Shown: positions 1 to 8,600 of the stretch, piece by piece
How the letters are laid out: each line of letters begins with the position of its first letter
How positions within the stretch are numbered: the first letter of the stretch is position 1
Origin: Solwaraspora sp. WMMA2065
Lineage (GTDB): Bacteria; Actinomycetota; Actinomycetes; Mycobacteriales; Micromonosporaceae
DNA length: 64,000 bases
Assembly (NCBI RefSeq): GCF_030345075.1
Contig: NZ_CP128361.1
Coordinates: forward strand, 2,542,001 to 2,606,000
Direction: 5' to 3'
Translations under genes and position numbers: made by a program
Notes under the pieces: generated by a model
What the model was told of the DNA's origin: nothing
What the model saw: the letters and a program-made list of their open reading frames with translations, nothing else
The model's database searches: none

Positions 1-474
1 CGGTGGCGTGGTAGGCGGCGCGGTGGTAGGCGGCGCCGTCGTCGGAGGTGGCGCGGTGGTCGGGGCCGGGCCGCCTGCGCAGGAGACCCCGTTGATGGTG
101 CAGTTCTGCGGTGCCCGGAAGGCGCCGGTGCCGATGTATCCCCAGCTGAACGAGGCTCCTGGCGCGAGACCACCGGCCCAGCTCTTCTTCACCGCGGTGT
201 ACCGGTTGCCGCTGCGCGTCACCTCGGCGTCCCAGAAGCTGCTGATGGTGGTACCGGCCGGCAGGTCGAACTCGATCCGCCAGGTGCCGACGGTGGCGTC
301 GGAGCCGTTGGCGACCGTCACCCGGACCTCGTGGCCGGTACCCCAGTCGGAGCTGGCGACGAAGCTGGCGGAGATGGTGCCGGCGCCGAACGCCGCAGTG
401 ACCGGCACCGCCGCCGCAGCCGTCACCACGGCCAGCGCCCCGGCCCAGACGGCGCGGCGCAGTGATCTTCTCAT
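1..474 (-). CDS. Secreted CBM2 carbohydrate-binding protein, N-terminal part (runs off window)
   Basis: The first 158 residues of a secreted protein; the rest lies left of the window. Residues 1 to about 35 form an Arg-rich, hydrophobic signal peptide with Ala-rich cleavage sites. About residues 37-135 read as a family 2 cellulose/chitin-binding module: spaced Trp residues (SDWGTGHE, GTWRIEF, SFWDAEV, KSWAGGL), a LAPGASFSWGYIG stretch and a paired Cys (NCTINGVSC). A Pro/Thr linker (TTAPPPTTAPP) follows, the usual hinge to a catalytic domain, so a cellulase, chitinase or LPMO is likely downstream but cannot be seen. The start is chosen because GGGGAG sits 7 nt ahead of this ATG; an in-frame ATG at 489 has no such site. 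Confidence 0.87.
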   Translation of the reverse strand, partial: MRRSLRRAVWAGALAVVTAAAAVPVTAAFGAGTISASFVASSDWGTGHEVRVTVANGSDATVGTWRIEFDLPAGTTISSFWDAEVTRSGNRYTAVKKSWAGGLAPGASFSWGYIGTGAFRAPQNCTINGVSCAGGPAPTTAPPPTTAPPTTAPPTTPP

Positions 475-493
475 CAGGCGTCTCCCCATTTAG

Positions 494-511
494 TTAGGAA
501 ACTTTCCATAA
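494..511. promoter_or_regulatory. Palindromic operator candidate upstream of the CBM2 gene
   Basis: A perfect 5+1+5 palindrome, GGAAACTTTCC (497-507), sits in an AT-rich stretch just upstream of the CBM2 start. The position fits a repressor site controlling a secreted polysaccharide-degrading enzyme. The regulator is unknown. From memory, similar GGAAA-N-TTTCC elements occur ahead of actinomycete glycoside hydrolase genes, but this was not checked. Confidence 0.5.
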
Positions 512-631
512 AGTGCCTGAGACGCTACTCACACATCGACCAGTTCGTCAAGATGTCGATATCTCGATGGCTGCGACTCGACCAGGTGTCATCCCGACAG
601 CAGCGGGGACCGCGCGGGACGAACCCGGGGC

Positions 632-982
632 TCAGATCCGGCGGCGGCCGGAGAACCCGCACTCCAGGCGGTGGTACCAGCGGATCTCGCCGTCGCCCTC
701 CAGCCAGCACCACAGGACCGGACGGTCGTCCAGCTCGCCCGGGAAGTCGAGCAGCACCGGGGCGACGCTCTTGACCTGGATCTCCTGCTCGTTCAGCTCG
801 TCGAGAATCCCGTAGATCCGCGCTTCCAGCCCTTTCACCTCGGCCAGACCGCCGTGCGGGCTGTCCGATCCGGCCGCCAGATCCGCCCGCAACTCAGCCA
901 GGTCAGCGCGGAGCAGGACCAACTCGTCGATCCGTGGACGGAGGGTTGCCATCAGGTGGCGTGCCTGGGCGAGGGTGAACAC
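632..982 (-). CDS. DUF2203 family protein
   Basis: A 116-residue cytoplasmic protein with the DUF2203 layout: it begins MFTLAQARHLMATLRPRIDE, continues with a charged helical segment (LRADLAELRADLAA, likely coiled), then a DELNEQEIQVKSV segment and a conserved C-terminal LDFPGELDDRPVLWCWLEG followed by a WYHR motif. Members of this family are small actinobacterial and cyanobacterial proteins without an assigned function. The GTG start is preceded by GGAG at a short distance, and the protein start matches the usual MFTL beginning of the family. It is transcribed leftward, away from proC, with no evident operon partner. Confidence 0.8.
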   Translation of the reverse strand: MFTLAQARHLMATLRPRIDELVLLRADLAELRADLAAGSDSPHGGLAEVKGLEARIYGILDELNEQEIQVKSVAPVLLDFPGELDDRPVLWCWLEGDGEIRWYHRLECGFSGRRRI

Positions 983-1368
983 GTTCTCCAGTATGGTCCA
1001 TCACCACTCTTCGTGGGTCGACCGGTCACCGGAGGACTGCGGCCGACCGTTACACAAGGCCGCCGGACTGCGGCCTGACCGCCCGGCACGGCCACTGACC
1101 CGGACGGCTGCCCCGGGCCGCCGCCGGTCGCCGTGCGCCGGCGGCGGCACTGGGCGCGTCGGCGGAACGCGCCCGGCAGCCGGCCGCAGGGGGGCAGCCA
1201 GGGCCGGCTGTCGACGTCGCCGCAGGGGAAGTCACGACACGACGCCGGTGCGGCGGTCGCTCAGCTCCGGCGGGCTTCATTCCCGTCGAGCCACCTACGA
1301 CCACCTATGTCGCAAACGGTAGCCACACCGACACGTTCAGCGGAAGAGGGTGAGCGTGAATGAATACC
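983..1368. other. Intergenic region without a recognisable gene
   Basis: This stretch lies beyond the 3' end of proC and upstream of the DUF2203 gene. Open frames here are Arg/Pro/Gly-rich and look like GC-rich noise. A GC hairpin at 1152-1174 (8-bp stem, 7-nt loop) could help end proC transcription, but it is far from the proC stop and has no T-tract. Nothing else was seen. Confidence 0.5.
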
Positions 1369-2187
1369 TCAGCCGTGCTGCGCGGCCAACTCCCGAGCAC
1401 GGTCGCGGGCCGCTTCCAGGGCGGCGAGCAGCGCCGCCCGGACCCCGTGGTTCTCCAGCTCGCGGATGGCCGAGATGGTGGTGCCGGCCGGCGAGGTGAC
1501 GGCCTCGCGCAGCTTGACCGGATGCTCGCCGGAGTCCCGCAGCATCACCGCCGAACCGATCGCCGTCTGCACGATCAGGTCGTGCGCCACCTGGCGGGGC
1601 AGCCCGAGCAGAATTCCGGCGTCGATCATCGCCTCGACCAGCAGGTAGAAATAGGCCGGGCCGGAACCGGACAACGCGGTGACCGCGTCCTGCTGGGTCT
1701 CCGGCACCCGGATCGTGACACCGAGCGGCTGGAACATCTCCTCGGCGAGGGCCAGATGCGCGGCGGTGGCGTGCCGGCCAGCGGAAATGGCGGTCATCGC
1801 CTGGTCCACCAGCGCCGGGGTGTTGGTCATCACCCGTACCACCGGGGTGCCGTCCGGTAGCCGGCGGGCGAAGAACTCGGTCGGCAGGCCCGCGCAGAGC
1901 GAAACGACCAGCTTGTCCGCCGGCACCTTGGGGCCGATCTGGTCCAGCAGGGTGGCGGCGTCCTGCGGCTTGACCGCCACGGCCAGCACCTCCGCCTCGG
2001 CCACTGCGGTGTGGTTGTCCACCACCGACACGCCGTAGCGCACCGCGACGTCCTCGGCCCGCTCCCGCCGCCGGGTCGTGGCCAGCAGTTGATCGGCCGG
2101 CCAGCCGGCCCGCAACAGGCCGGAGAGGACCAGTTCGCCGATCTTGCCGGCACCGATCACGGCCACCTTGTGCGCGCCGGGAGACAT
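1369..2187 (-). CDS. proC: Pyrroline-5-carboxylate reductase
   Basis: Catalyses the last step of proline synthesis, NAD(P)H-dependent reduction of 1-pyrroline-5-carboxylate to L-proline. The 272-residue length is normal. The N-terminal Rossmann site VAVIGAGKIGE (about residues 8-18) binds the cofactor; AVKPQD and the MTNTPALV stretch are typical of the fold; the C-terminal signature EAVTSPAGTTISAIREL lies around residue 230, preceded by the LSGSGPAYFYL helix of the dimer interface. The gene is alone on its strand, with pfkA upstream in the same direction about 130 bp away across a GAACCG-rich repeat, so it probably has its own promoter there. Confidence 0.95.
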   Translation of the reverse strand: MSPGAHKVAVIGAGKIGELVLSGLLRAGWPADQLLATTRRRERAEDVAVRYGVSVVDNHTAVAEAEVLAVAVKPQDAATLLDQIGPKVPADKLVVSLCAGLPTEFFARRLPDGTPVVRVMTNTPALVDQAMTAISAGRHATAAHLALAEEMFQPLGVTIRVPETQQDAVTALSGSGPAYFYLLVEAMIDAGILLGLPRQVAHDLIVQTAIGSAVMLRDSGEHPVKLREAVTSPAGTTISAIRELENHGVRAALLAALEAARDRARELAAQHG

Positions 2188-2205
2188 CCGTACGTCATCC
2201 TCTCT

Positions 2206-2269
2206 CGAACCGGTCCGAACCGAACCGCGACGAACCAGAACCGGACCGAACCGAACCGCGCCGGACCGG
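2206..2269. repeat. Degenerate GAACCG-type simple repeat between pfkA and proC
   Basis: The gap between the two leftward genes is built from imperfect copies of GAACCG/GGACCGAACC. It lies in the 5' region of proC, just outside the probable ribosome site. It looks like slippage-generated sequence and has no spacer/repeat order like a CRISPR. Confidence 0.7.
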
Positions 2270-2319
2270 GCGGAGCGGCGCCCTGGCGAGAGCCGCCCAT
2301 CCCGGCCCGAAATCGGTCG

Positions 2320-3348
2320 TCAGCTGCCGAAGAAGACCTCGGCCTCGGTGTAGCGCTCCAGTGGCACGGTCTTGAGCTCCCGGGTCGCCTCGGCCAACGG
2401 CACCCGGACGATGTCGGTCCCCCGGATACCGACCATCTTGCCCCAGTCTCCGTCGTTGGCGGCGTCGATGGCGTGCAGGCCGAGCCGGGTGGCGAGCACC
2501 CGGTCGAAGGCGGTGGGGGTGCCGCCGCGCTGGATGTGCCCCAGCACGACGGTCCGGGCCTCCTTGCCCGTCTTGGCCTCCAGCTGCTCGGCGAGCCACT
2601 GGCCGATGCCGCCGAGTCGGACGTGGCCGAAGGAGTCAAGCTCCTTGTTCTGCAGGACCATCTGGCCCTCCATCGGGTGGGCGCCCTCGGCGACCACCAC
2701 GATCGGGGCGTACTGCTTCTGAAAGCGCTTCTCGACGTAGGTGGCGACCTGCTCGACGTCGAACTCGCGCTCCGGCAGCAGGATCACGTTCGCCCCGCCG
2801 GCGAGTCCGGCGTGCAGCGCGATCCAGCCGGCATGCCGACCCATGACCTCGACCACCAGGGTGCGGTGGTGGCTCTCGGCGGTGGTGTGCAGCCGGTCGA
2901 TGGCCTCCATCGCGATGTTGACCGCGGTGTCGAAGCCGAAGGTGTAGTCGGTGGCGCCGAGGTCGTTGTCGATCGTCTTCGGCACGCCGACCACCTGGAC
3001 GCCGAGTTCGTGCAGCTTGGTGGCGACGCCGAGGGTGTCCTCGCCGCCGATCGCTACCAGGGCGTCCACGCCCTGGGACGCCAGGTTCTCCTTGATCCGC
3101 TCGACCCCGCCGTCGATCTTGAACGGGTTGGTCCGGGACGAACCGAGGATGGTGCCACCCCGGGGCAGGATGCCCCGTACCTCGTCGATACCGAGAGGCC
3201 GGCTCAGCCCCTCCAGCGGTCCGCGCCAGCCGTCGCGGAATCCGATGAACTCGTGACCGTAGCTGGCGACGCCCTTGCGCACCACCGCCCTGATCACTGC
3301 GTTCAGGCCGGGGCAGTCGCCGCCGCCGGTGAGCACGCCGATACGCAT
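2320..3348 (-). CDS. pfkA: 6-phosphofructokinase, pyrophosphate-type active-site signature
   Basis: Phosphorylates fructose 6-phosphate in glycolysis. The 342-residue protein starts MRIGVLTGGGDCPGLNAVIR, the phosphoryl-donor loop. Two positions that separate donor classes are visible. GGEDT puts Asp where ATP enzymes such as E. coli have Gly104, and PKTIDND puts Lys where E. coli has Gly124. Asp/Lys is the pattern of pyrophosphate-dependent enzymes of this group, so PPi use (a reversible enzyme) is predicted rather than shown. Substrate motifs MGRHAGW and the later RGGTPTAFDR are intact. The ATG at MRIGV is chosen over an in-frame ATG 39 nt upstream because the family starts there; GGAGG lies 11 nt before it. 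Confidence 0.93.
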   Translation of the reverse strand: MRIGVLTGGGDCPGLNAVIRAVVRKGVASYGHEFIGFRDGWRGPLEGLSRPLGIDEVRGILPRGGTILGSSRTNPFKIDGGVERIKENLASQGVDALVAIGGEDTLGVATKLHELGVQVVGVPKTIDNDLGATDYTFGFDTAVNIAMEAIDRLHTTAESHHRTLVVEVMGRHAGWIALHAGLAGGANVILLPEREFDVEQVATYVEKRFQKQYAPIVVVAEGAHPMEGQMVLQNKELDSFGHVRLGGIGQWLAEQLEAKTGKEARTVVLGHIQRGGTPTAFDRVLATRLGLHAIDAANDGDWGKMVGIRGTDIVRVPLAEATRELKTVPLERYTEAEVFFGS

Positions 3349-3525
3349 GATCCGCTCATCCTCCAGGAAACTGTGCGGTAGACCCACTCGAGCCCCAGGA
3401 ACGAAGTCCGGTCAGACCGTCGGCATCATTGCCGGCCCGGGGCGGGCCGTCAGTGCGCACTTTATCGGCCCGGCCAGCGACCGGGCGAGCAGACCCCGAG
3501 GATCACCGGACCGTCGGTGGCCCGG

Positions 3526-4032
3526 TCACCGCAGGTACGCCCGGCAGATCACCTGCCAGCGGGCGAGATTGTGGCGTGCGTCGACGAGCGCGTCGTGCCG
3601 GTCGGCGGCCGACGCCGGCAGATCCGGCCGACCGACGTCGTCCCACCGCTGCCGCAGGTCCTTGGTGAACCGGGGGATCTCCCGGGGCAGGGCCGGCATG
3701 GCCCCCCACAACTGGGCCAGCGCCACATGGTCGTACGCGGCGTACCAGGCCCACAGCTCCAACTCGGTGGCCGAACCGTCGCGCAGCGGCGCGACCAGGA
3801 AGGCGTACAGGTCGTCGCGGATCCGTGACCGGGACCGCCAGGCCGGATCGGCCGGTGACGGCAGCTTGTCGAGCACGTGACGACGCACCCACGGCACCGC
3901 CCGGGCACCGTCGAACTCGGTAGAGACCGCGTAGAACTCCCGGCCGTGCTCGTCGACGACACCGATCGAAACCAGGTCGACGAGGCGCCCGTCCTCGATG
4001 AACTCGCAGTCGTAGAAGTAGCGGTAGATCAT
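3526..4032 (-). CDS. DEDDh-type 3'-5' exoribonuclease (polyadenylate-specific AS family)
   Basis: A 168-residue exoribonuclease-like protein of the actinobacterial RNase AS group (M. tuberculosis Rv2179c is the recalled relative), thought to trim A-rich 3' ends. The acidic active site is visible: YDCEFIEDG near the N-terminus (first Asp and Glu), the Asp in WYAAYDHVAL, and RHDALVDARHNLARW near the C-terminus with the His and last Asp. The start at MIYRYFYD is preferred because GAGG lies 9 nt upstream; the ATG three codons earlier directly abuts that GAGG. It is divergent from the Crp-family gene across a 358-bp gap. Confidence 0.86.
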   Translation of the reverse strand: MIYRYFYDCEFIEDGRLVDLVSIGVVDEHGREFYAVSTEFDGARAVPWVRRHVLDKLPSPADPAWRSRSRIRDDLYAFLVAPLRDGSATELELWAWYAAYDHVALAQLWGAMPALPREIPRFTKDLRQRWDDVGRPDLPASAADRHDALVDARHNLARWQVICRAYLR

Positions 4033-4390
4033 TACCGCCATCCTCGCCGATACCGGAAATAGACCCCCATCGGGGTACCGGCCGGAGCGTCGCTGTCGAC
4101 CAGCTCGCTCCGACCGGTACCGCATCCCCACGGCCGGATCCGCCGGGCCCCCGTGTCGGCCCCCACCCGCCGGTGGATCTGGCCGCTAGCCTGCCGGTTT
4201 GTCGGGCACAGGACTGTCACAGAAATGATTGTGGGGGTGTACACCACGCGACACGGCAGCCATGATCTGATGTTGACACCGTTGTCCGAACGGTATCTAT
4301 TTCATGTTCGCCTGGGTCGGGTGATGCACCCCGGACGGGCACGATGGTGCCCCCGGTGGGATGGTGCCCTTGGTGGGGAGGGGTTGGACC
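4033..4390. other. Divergent intergenic region, 358 bp, with a promoter
   Basis: Separates the leftward exoribonuclease gene from the rightward Crp-family gene. It carries the promoter entered at 4273-4301 and, at 4375-4383, the strong GGGGAGGGG ribosome site of the Crp-family gene. The remaining part (about 4040-4260) shows no coding frame with family resemblance. Confidence 0.6.
4273..4301 (+). promoter_or_regulatory. Promoter of the Crp-family gene with palindrome in the spacer
   Basis: TTGACA at 4273-4278 is a consensus -35 hexamer, with an AT-rich TATCTATT block at 4294-4301 as -10 (spacer 15-17 nt depending on register). Between and touching them is ACCGTT-N5-AACGGT (4278-4294), a perfect inverted repeat placed where a bound repressor would block polymerase. 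The leader to the GTG start is about 80 nt. Confidence 0.6.
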
Positions 4391-5083
4391 GTGGAGATGC
4401 GCCTGCCGGAGCCGGGTGACGCGCTCACCGGCGTGGACATGTTCGCCGGGCTCGAACCGGAGGTCCGGCAACGGGTCATCGCTGCCGCCGTACCCCGCAC
4501 CTACCGCAGGGGTCAGTTGCTCTTCGTCGAGAACGACCCGGGCGAATCGCTCATCGTGCTCAAGAGGGGTGCCGTCGCGGTCTTCCGCACCGCGCCGACC
4601 GGCGAACGTGCAGTGCTGTCCGTCGTCCGCCCACCCGACGTGCTCGGCGAGGTGTCGCTGCTGGACGCGTCGACCCGGTCGGCGTCCGCCGAGGCCATCG
4701 AGGACTGCACCGCGCTGGCGTTGTCCCGGGGCGCGTTCATGGATCTGGTGCACTCCAACCCGCGCATCCTCGACGCGGTGATGCGCTCGCTCGGTGGGCT
4801 GATCCGCCGGCTCACCGAGCAGAACGCCGATCACGTCTTCCTCGATCTGCCCGGTCGGGTGGCCAAGACGCTGGTCCGGCTGGCCGGGGAGAGCCAGGCA
4901 CCGATGATCACCATCGAGTTGAACCAGAGCCAACTGGCGGAGATGGCCGGTGGCTCCCGGCAGAGCGTCAACCAGGCGATCGGATCGTTCAGCAACCGAG
5001 GTTGGCTGCGTACCGAGGGTCGGCGGATCGTGGTGACCGACGTGGCCGCGCTGCGCCGCCGGGCCGGGATGGCCGACCGCTGA
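4391..5083 (+). CDS. Crp/Fnr-family transcriptional regulator
   Basis: A 230-residue cyclic-nucleotide-binding regulator. The beta-barrel sensor covers about residues 10-130 and keeps a full phosphate-binding cassette: LGEVSLLDASTRSASAEA aligns Glu and Arg-Ser with the cAMP contacts of E. coli CRP, so cAMP binding is expected. A long helix leads to a winged helix (about 150-225); recognition helix GGSRQSVNQAIG keeps Ser-Arg but has Gln where E. coli CRP has Glu181, so its DNA site may differ from TGTGA. The GTG start is set by GGGGAGGGG 7 nt upstream. The adenylate cyclase-like gene nearby makes a local cAMP circuit plausible. It ends before a strong bidirectional terminator. Confidence 0.9.
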   Translation: MEMRLPEPGDALTGVDMFAGLEPEVRQRVIAAAVPRTYRRGQLLFVENDPGESLIVLKRGAVAVFRTAPTGERAVLSVVRPPDVLGEVSLLDASTRSASAEAIEDCTALALSRGAFMDLVHSNPRILDAVMRSLGGLIRRLTEQNADHVFLDLPGRVAKTLVRLAGESQAPMITIELNQSQLAEMAGGSRQSVNQAIGSFSNRGWLRTEGRRIVVTDVAALRRRAGMADR

Positions 5084-5112
5084 GCCGGAGTGGCCGACCG
5101 CTGAGGACGAAA

Positions 5113-5145
5113 CCGGCGGCACGCGCGTGGCGCGCGTACCGCCGG
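5113..5145. terminator. Bidirectional hairpin terminator between convergent genes
   Basis: 15-bp GC-rich stem with one mismatch and a 3-nt loop (arms 5113-5127 and 5131-5145), lying between the Crp-family gene and the convergent 64-codon gene. No T-tract, as usual in high-GC actinomycetes. Confidence 0.75.
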
Positions 5146-5163
5146 GTCTGACGTCTGCCGCCG

Positions 5164-5358
5164 TCAGGGCTGGCTGCTGGTCGGGCCGATCCAGTTGGTG
5201 CCGACCTTCTCCCCGGTCGGACCGATCCACTCCTCGGCCACGACACCCTCCTCCTGCAACTTCGCCAGCGTGCCGGCGTCGAGATCGATCATCTCCCCCG
5301 CGCCGTGGCTGGCCCCGGACGGATCCGTCCAGTCCTGCTCCAACTTGACGTACACCAT
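5164..5358 (-). CDS. Small acidic conserved-type protein, 64 residues
   Basis: Function unknown. The product starts MVYVKLEQDWTDPSGASHGA, has a mid-section MIDLDAGTLAKLQEEGVVAE and ends with two copies of WIGPT (EEWIGPTGEKVGTNWIGPTSS). The frame is trusted because AGGGGAG lies 7 nt before this ATG, the composition is acidic and unlike antisense frames, and the gene ends beside a terminator. The opening resembles short phage or actinobacterial proteins of the type VKL..DWTDPDG..H.AGD, but this is a weak memory match. It is divergent from the cyclase gene with 272 bp between the starts. Confidence 0.62.
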   Translation of the reverse strand: MVYVKLEQDWTDPSGASHGAGEMIDLDAGTLAKLQEEGVVAEEWIGPTGEKVGTNWIGPTSSQP

Positions 5359-5593
5359 GTCAGGACTCCCCTGCTCGGTCTGATCTGGCCAGATGAATGT
5401 AGCCCGGTACCACCCGTAGATGGACTGTCCATTAGCCAACAGCCCGGTTTTGGACAGTTGACCGCACCGGCGATACTCGGCCTGACGCACCCGCCGTGAC
5501 CTGTGAGTCCGGCCACCCCGGCAGGTCGGGTCCGGCACCACCACGCCCGGCCAGGCGAAGCCGCTGGCCAGGGCAGGTGGCCAGATGCGACAG

Positions 5594-5625
5594 TAGGCTC
5601 CCGACTCGACGTTCCCGCGAGGAGG
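5594..5625 (+). promoter_or_regulatory. -10 element and ribosome site of the cyclase gene
   Basis: TAGGCT at 5594-5599 fits the actinobacterial -10 (TAnnnT), predicting a transcript start near 5606. GAGGAGG follows at 5619-5625. The next in-frame codon at normal spacing (5 nt) is ATC at 5631, not a standard start; this drives the start chosen for the cyclase gene. Confidence 0.5.
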
Positions 5626-5630
5626 CTGGC

Positions 5631-8600
5631 ATCGCTGCCCCGTGCGAAAAGTGTGGCCGGACCGCGGCCGACGACGACCGCTACTGCGGCGGCTGCGGTA
5701 CGGCGCTCATCCCTGTCTGCGCGCACTGCGAACGCCCGCTGGCGGCCGACGCGAGCTTCTGCACCTCCTGCGGGCAGCCGCAGGGCGGCCGACGGCCGAC
5801 CGAGCCGAGTCAGGAGGACCGACGTCGGGTCAGCGTCCTGTTCATCGACCTGATCAACTTCACGCCGTACGTGGAACGGGTCGATCCCGAACAGGTCCGG
5901 CGGATGCAGACGAACTTCTTCTCCATCGCGCGTCGGGTCGTCGGCCAGTACGGCGGGGTGGTGGAGAAGTACATCGGCGACGCGGTGATGGCGCTGTTCG
6001 GTGCGCCGGTGGCCACCGAGAACGACGCCCTGCGCTGCGTCCGGGCCGGGCTCGACCTGCGCCGCGCCCTGACCGAGTTCACCGCTTCCGCCGGCGAGGG
6101 ACTCCGGTTCCGTATCGGCGTGGCCACCGGCGAGGCGCTGGTCGACACCGGTGCGGCCCGCGACGGTGGCCAGGCGTTCCTGGCCGGCGACGTGGTCAAC
6201 ACCGCATCCCGGATGCAGTCGGTGGCACCGACCGACGGATTGCTGGTGTGTGGCGTCACGCACGGGCTGACCAAGGAGGCCATCCGCTACGATCCGCAAC
6301 CGGCGGTGACGCTGCGCGGACGGTCGTCACCGACCGAGGTGTGGCTGGCGCTGGCCCCGTTGCGTCCGGTGCCGGCCGACCGGCAGACCGACGCGACCCC
6401 GCTGATCGACCGCGAACACGAGTTGGGGTTGCTGGTCAACGCGCTGTACCGGTCGATCCGCGACCAGCGGCCCCAGGTGCTCACGTTGCTCGGCCAGGCC
6501 GGCATCGGCAAGAGCCGGCTGGTCCGGGAGCTGCTGCGGCACACCGAACGCCTGGTCGACCAGCCGGTCACCTGGCGGATCGGGCGCTGCCCGCCGTTCG
6601 GGGAGAACGTCACGTTCGCCGCGCTCGCCGACATCGTCAAGGCCGAGGCCGGCATCCTCGACACCGACCTGGCCACCGTCGCCGAGCAGAAGCTGGCCGC
6701 CGGGGTCCAGGGGCTGGTCGGGCCGGAGGCGGACCGGCTGGTCGACGCGCTGCGCCCACTGGTCGGGCTGCCGCACCGCAACCTGCCGGCCGAGGAGACC
6801 GAGTCGGCGTGGCGGCGCTTCCTGCTCGCCCTGGCCGCCCGGCAGCCGACCGTGCTGGTCTTCGAGGACCTGCACTGGGCCGACGAGGCGATGCTGCGCT
6901 TCGTCGAGCTGCTCGGCGCCTCCGCCCGGCAGGTGCCGCTGCTGTTGCTGTGCACCGCCCGGCCCGAGCTGACCAGCCGTGAGCCGGCCTGGGCGGGCAC
7001 CACCCCGGGCGCGCTGACCATCACCCTGCCGCCGCTGCGCGACACCGGAGTGGCCGCGCTGTACGCGCACATGTTCGGCGCGGCGCCGTTCTCGGCCGAT
7101 CTGCTCGGCCCGTTGATCGAGGTGGCCGACGGCAACCCGCTCTACGCCCACGAGTACGTGCGGATGCTGATGGAGCAGGGGGCGTTGCGGCGCAGCGGCC
7201 GTGGTTGGGCGTTGACCCGCAGCGGACGGCTGCCGATCCCGGACAGTGTGCACGGGGTGATCGCCAACCGGATGGATCTGCTGGACGCCACCGACCGGGC
7301 GGTGCTGCTCGCCGCCGCCGTGGTCGGGGTGCAGTTCTGGCCCGGCGCGGTCGCCGCCGCCCTCGGCCAGCCGGTGGAGCTGGTCGACCGGGCGCTGCGC
7401 CGGTTGGAGCAGCGCGACTTCGTCCACGAACAGCCGGATTCGACGATGGCGCAGCAACCCGAGTTCCGGTTCCGCCACGTGCTGGTCCGCGACGTCTGCT
7501 ACCAGCGGTTGCCCCGTAACGAACGGGTCGCCCGGCACGCCCGGACCGCCGACTGGTTGGACACCCTCGCCGGCGACCGGGACACCGACCTGGCCGAGGT
7601 GCTGGCCCACCACCGGTGGGCGGCGCACGAGATCGCGGACACGCTGGGTCTGGAGACCCACGGGTACGCCGGGGCCGCCCGGGACGCCCTGCACCGTGCG
7701 GCCCGCCGGGCGTACGCCCTACACGCGCTGGACGTGGCGAGCGGGCACGTGGAACGCGCGCTGCGCCTGGTGACCGTCGCCGGCACCGACGGGCTGGGTG
7801 AGCGGTTGCAGCTCGAACTGCTCGGTGCCGAGCTCGCGTTTCTGCGCGACGGCCCGGGTTTCCTCGCCGACGGGGGCACCGAACGGCTGAGTACGCTCGC
7901 CGACCAGCTGGCCGACGTCGACGATCAGGGGTGCGCGGCCCGGGCCTGGACCCTGCTCGGGCGGGCCGCCTGGCTGCGGACCGACCGGGACGAGGCGCTG
8001 CGCTGCCTGGACCGGGCGGTGGAGCTGTTCGACGCGCTGCCGGACACCGATCAGAAGGCCGACGCGTACGCCGAGCTGGGCCGGCTGCACATGCTCAACC
8101 TGGAACGGGATCCGGCGGTCGCGGCGGCCGGCGCGGCGGCCGAGATCGCCGACCGGCTGGGGCTGACCGAGACGCTGGTCAACGCCCGGATCACCGTTGC
8201 CATGGCCCGGTACCAGTCCGGGGACCGGTCCGGGCTCGACGAGCTGCGGGCGGCCACCGCGATGTGTCGCGAGCACCAACTGCTCGCGCTGCCCCGGGCA
8301 CTGCAGAACCTGTCGTACGCGTTGTGTGAAGAGGGCGACTGGTCCGGCGCCCAGGAGCTGATGTCCGGTGCCGCCTCCGGCTCCGGGCTGAGCACCGGAT
8401 ACTCCGGCGAAGCCATGCGTGCCTACTTCGCCGGGGACTTCGCCGCCTTCCTCGCTGCGGCCGACGCCTTCGTCGCGACGCCCAGTGGCCGGTGGGACAT
8501 CCAGGTACGGGGCCTACGGGCGTGTCTGCGGGTGCTGCGCGGCGATCCGGTGCCGATGGCCGACCAGAGCGGGGTCGACGACGTCGCCGACGCGGTGCGC

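Noticed and set aside
4217-5230. Long leftward open frame across the Crp-family gene
   Set aside because: Antisense frame kept open by high GC; His/Arg/Gln-rich low-complexity text without family resemblance, while the opposite strand encodes a clear Crp-type protein.
6327-7694. Leftward 455-codon open frame over the cyclase gene
   Set aside because: Antisense shadow of the AAA/ATPase coding region; composition is Val/Gly/Gln-rich noise.
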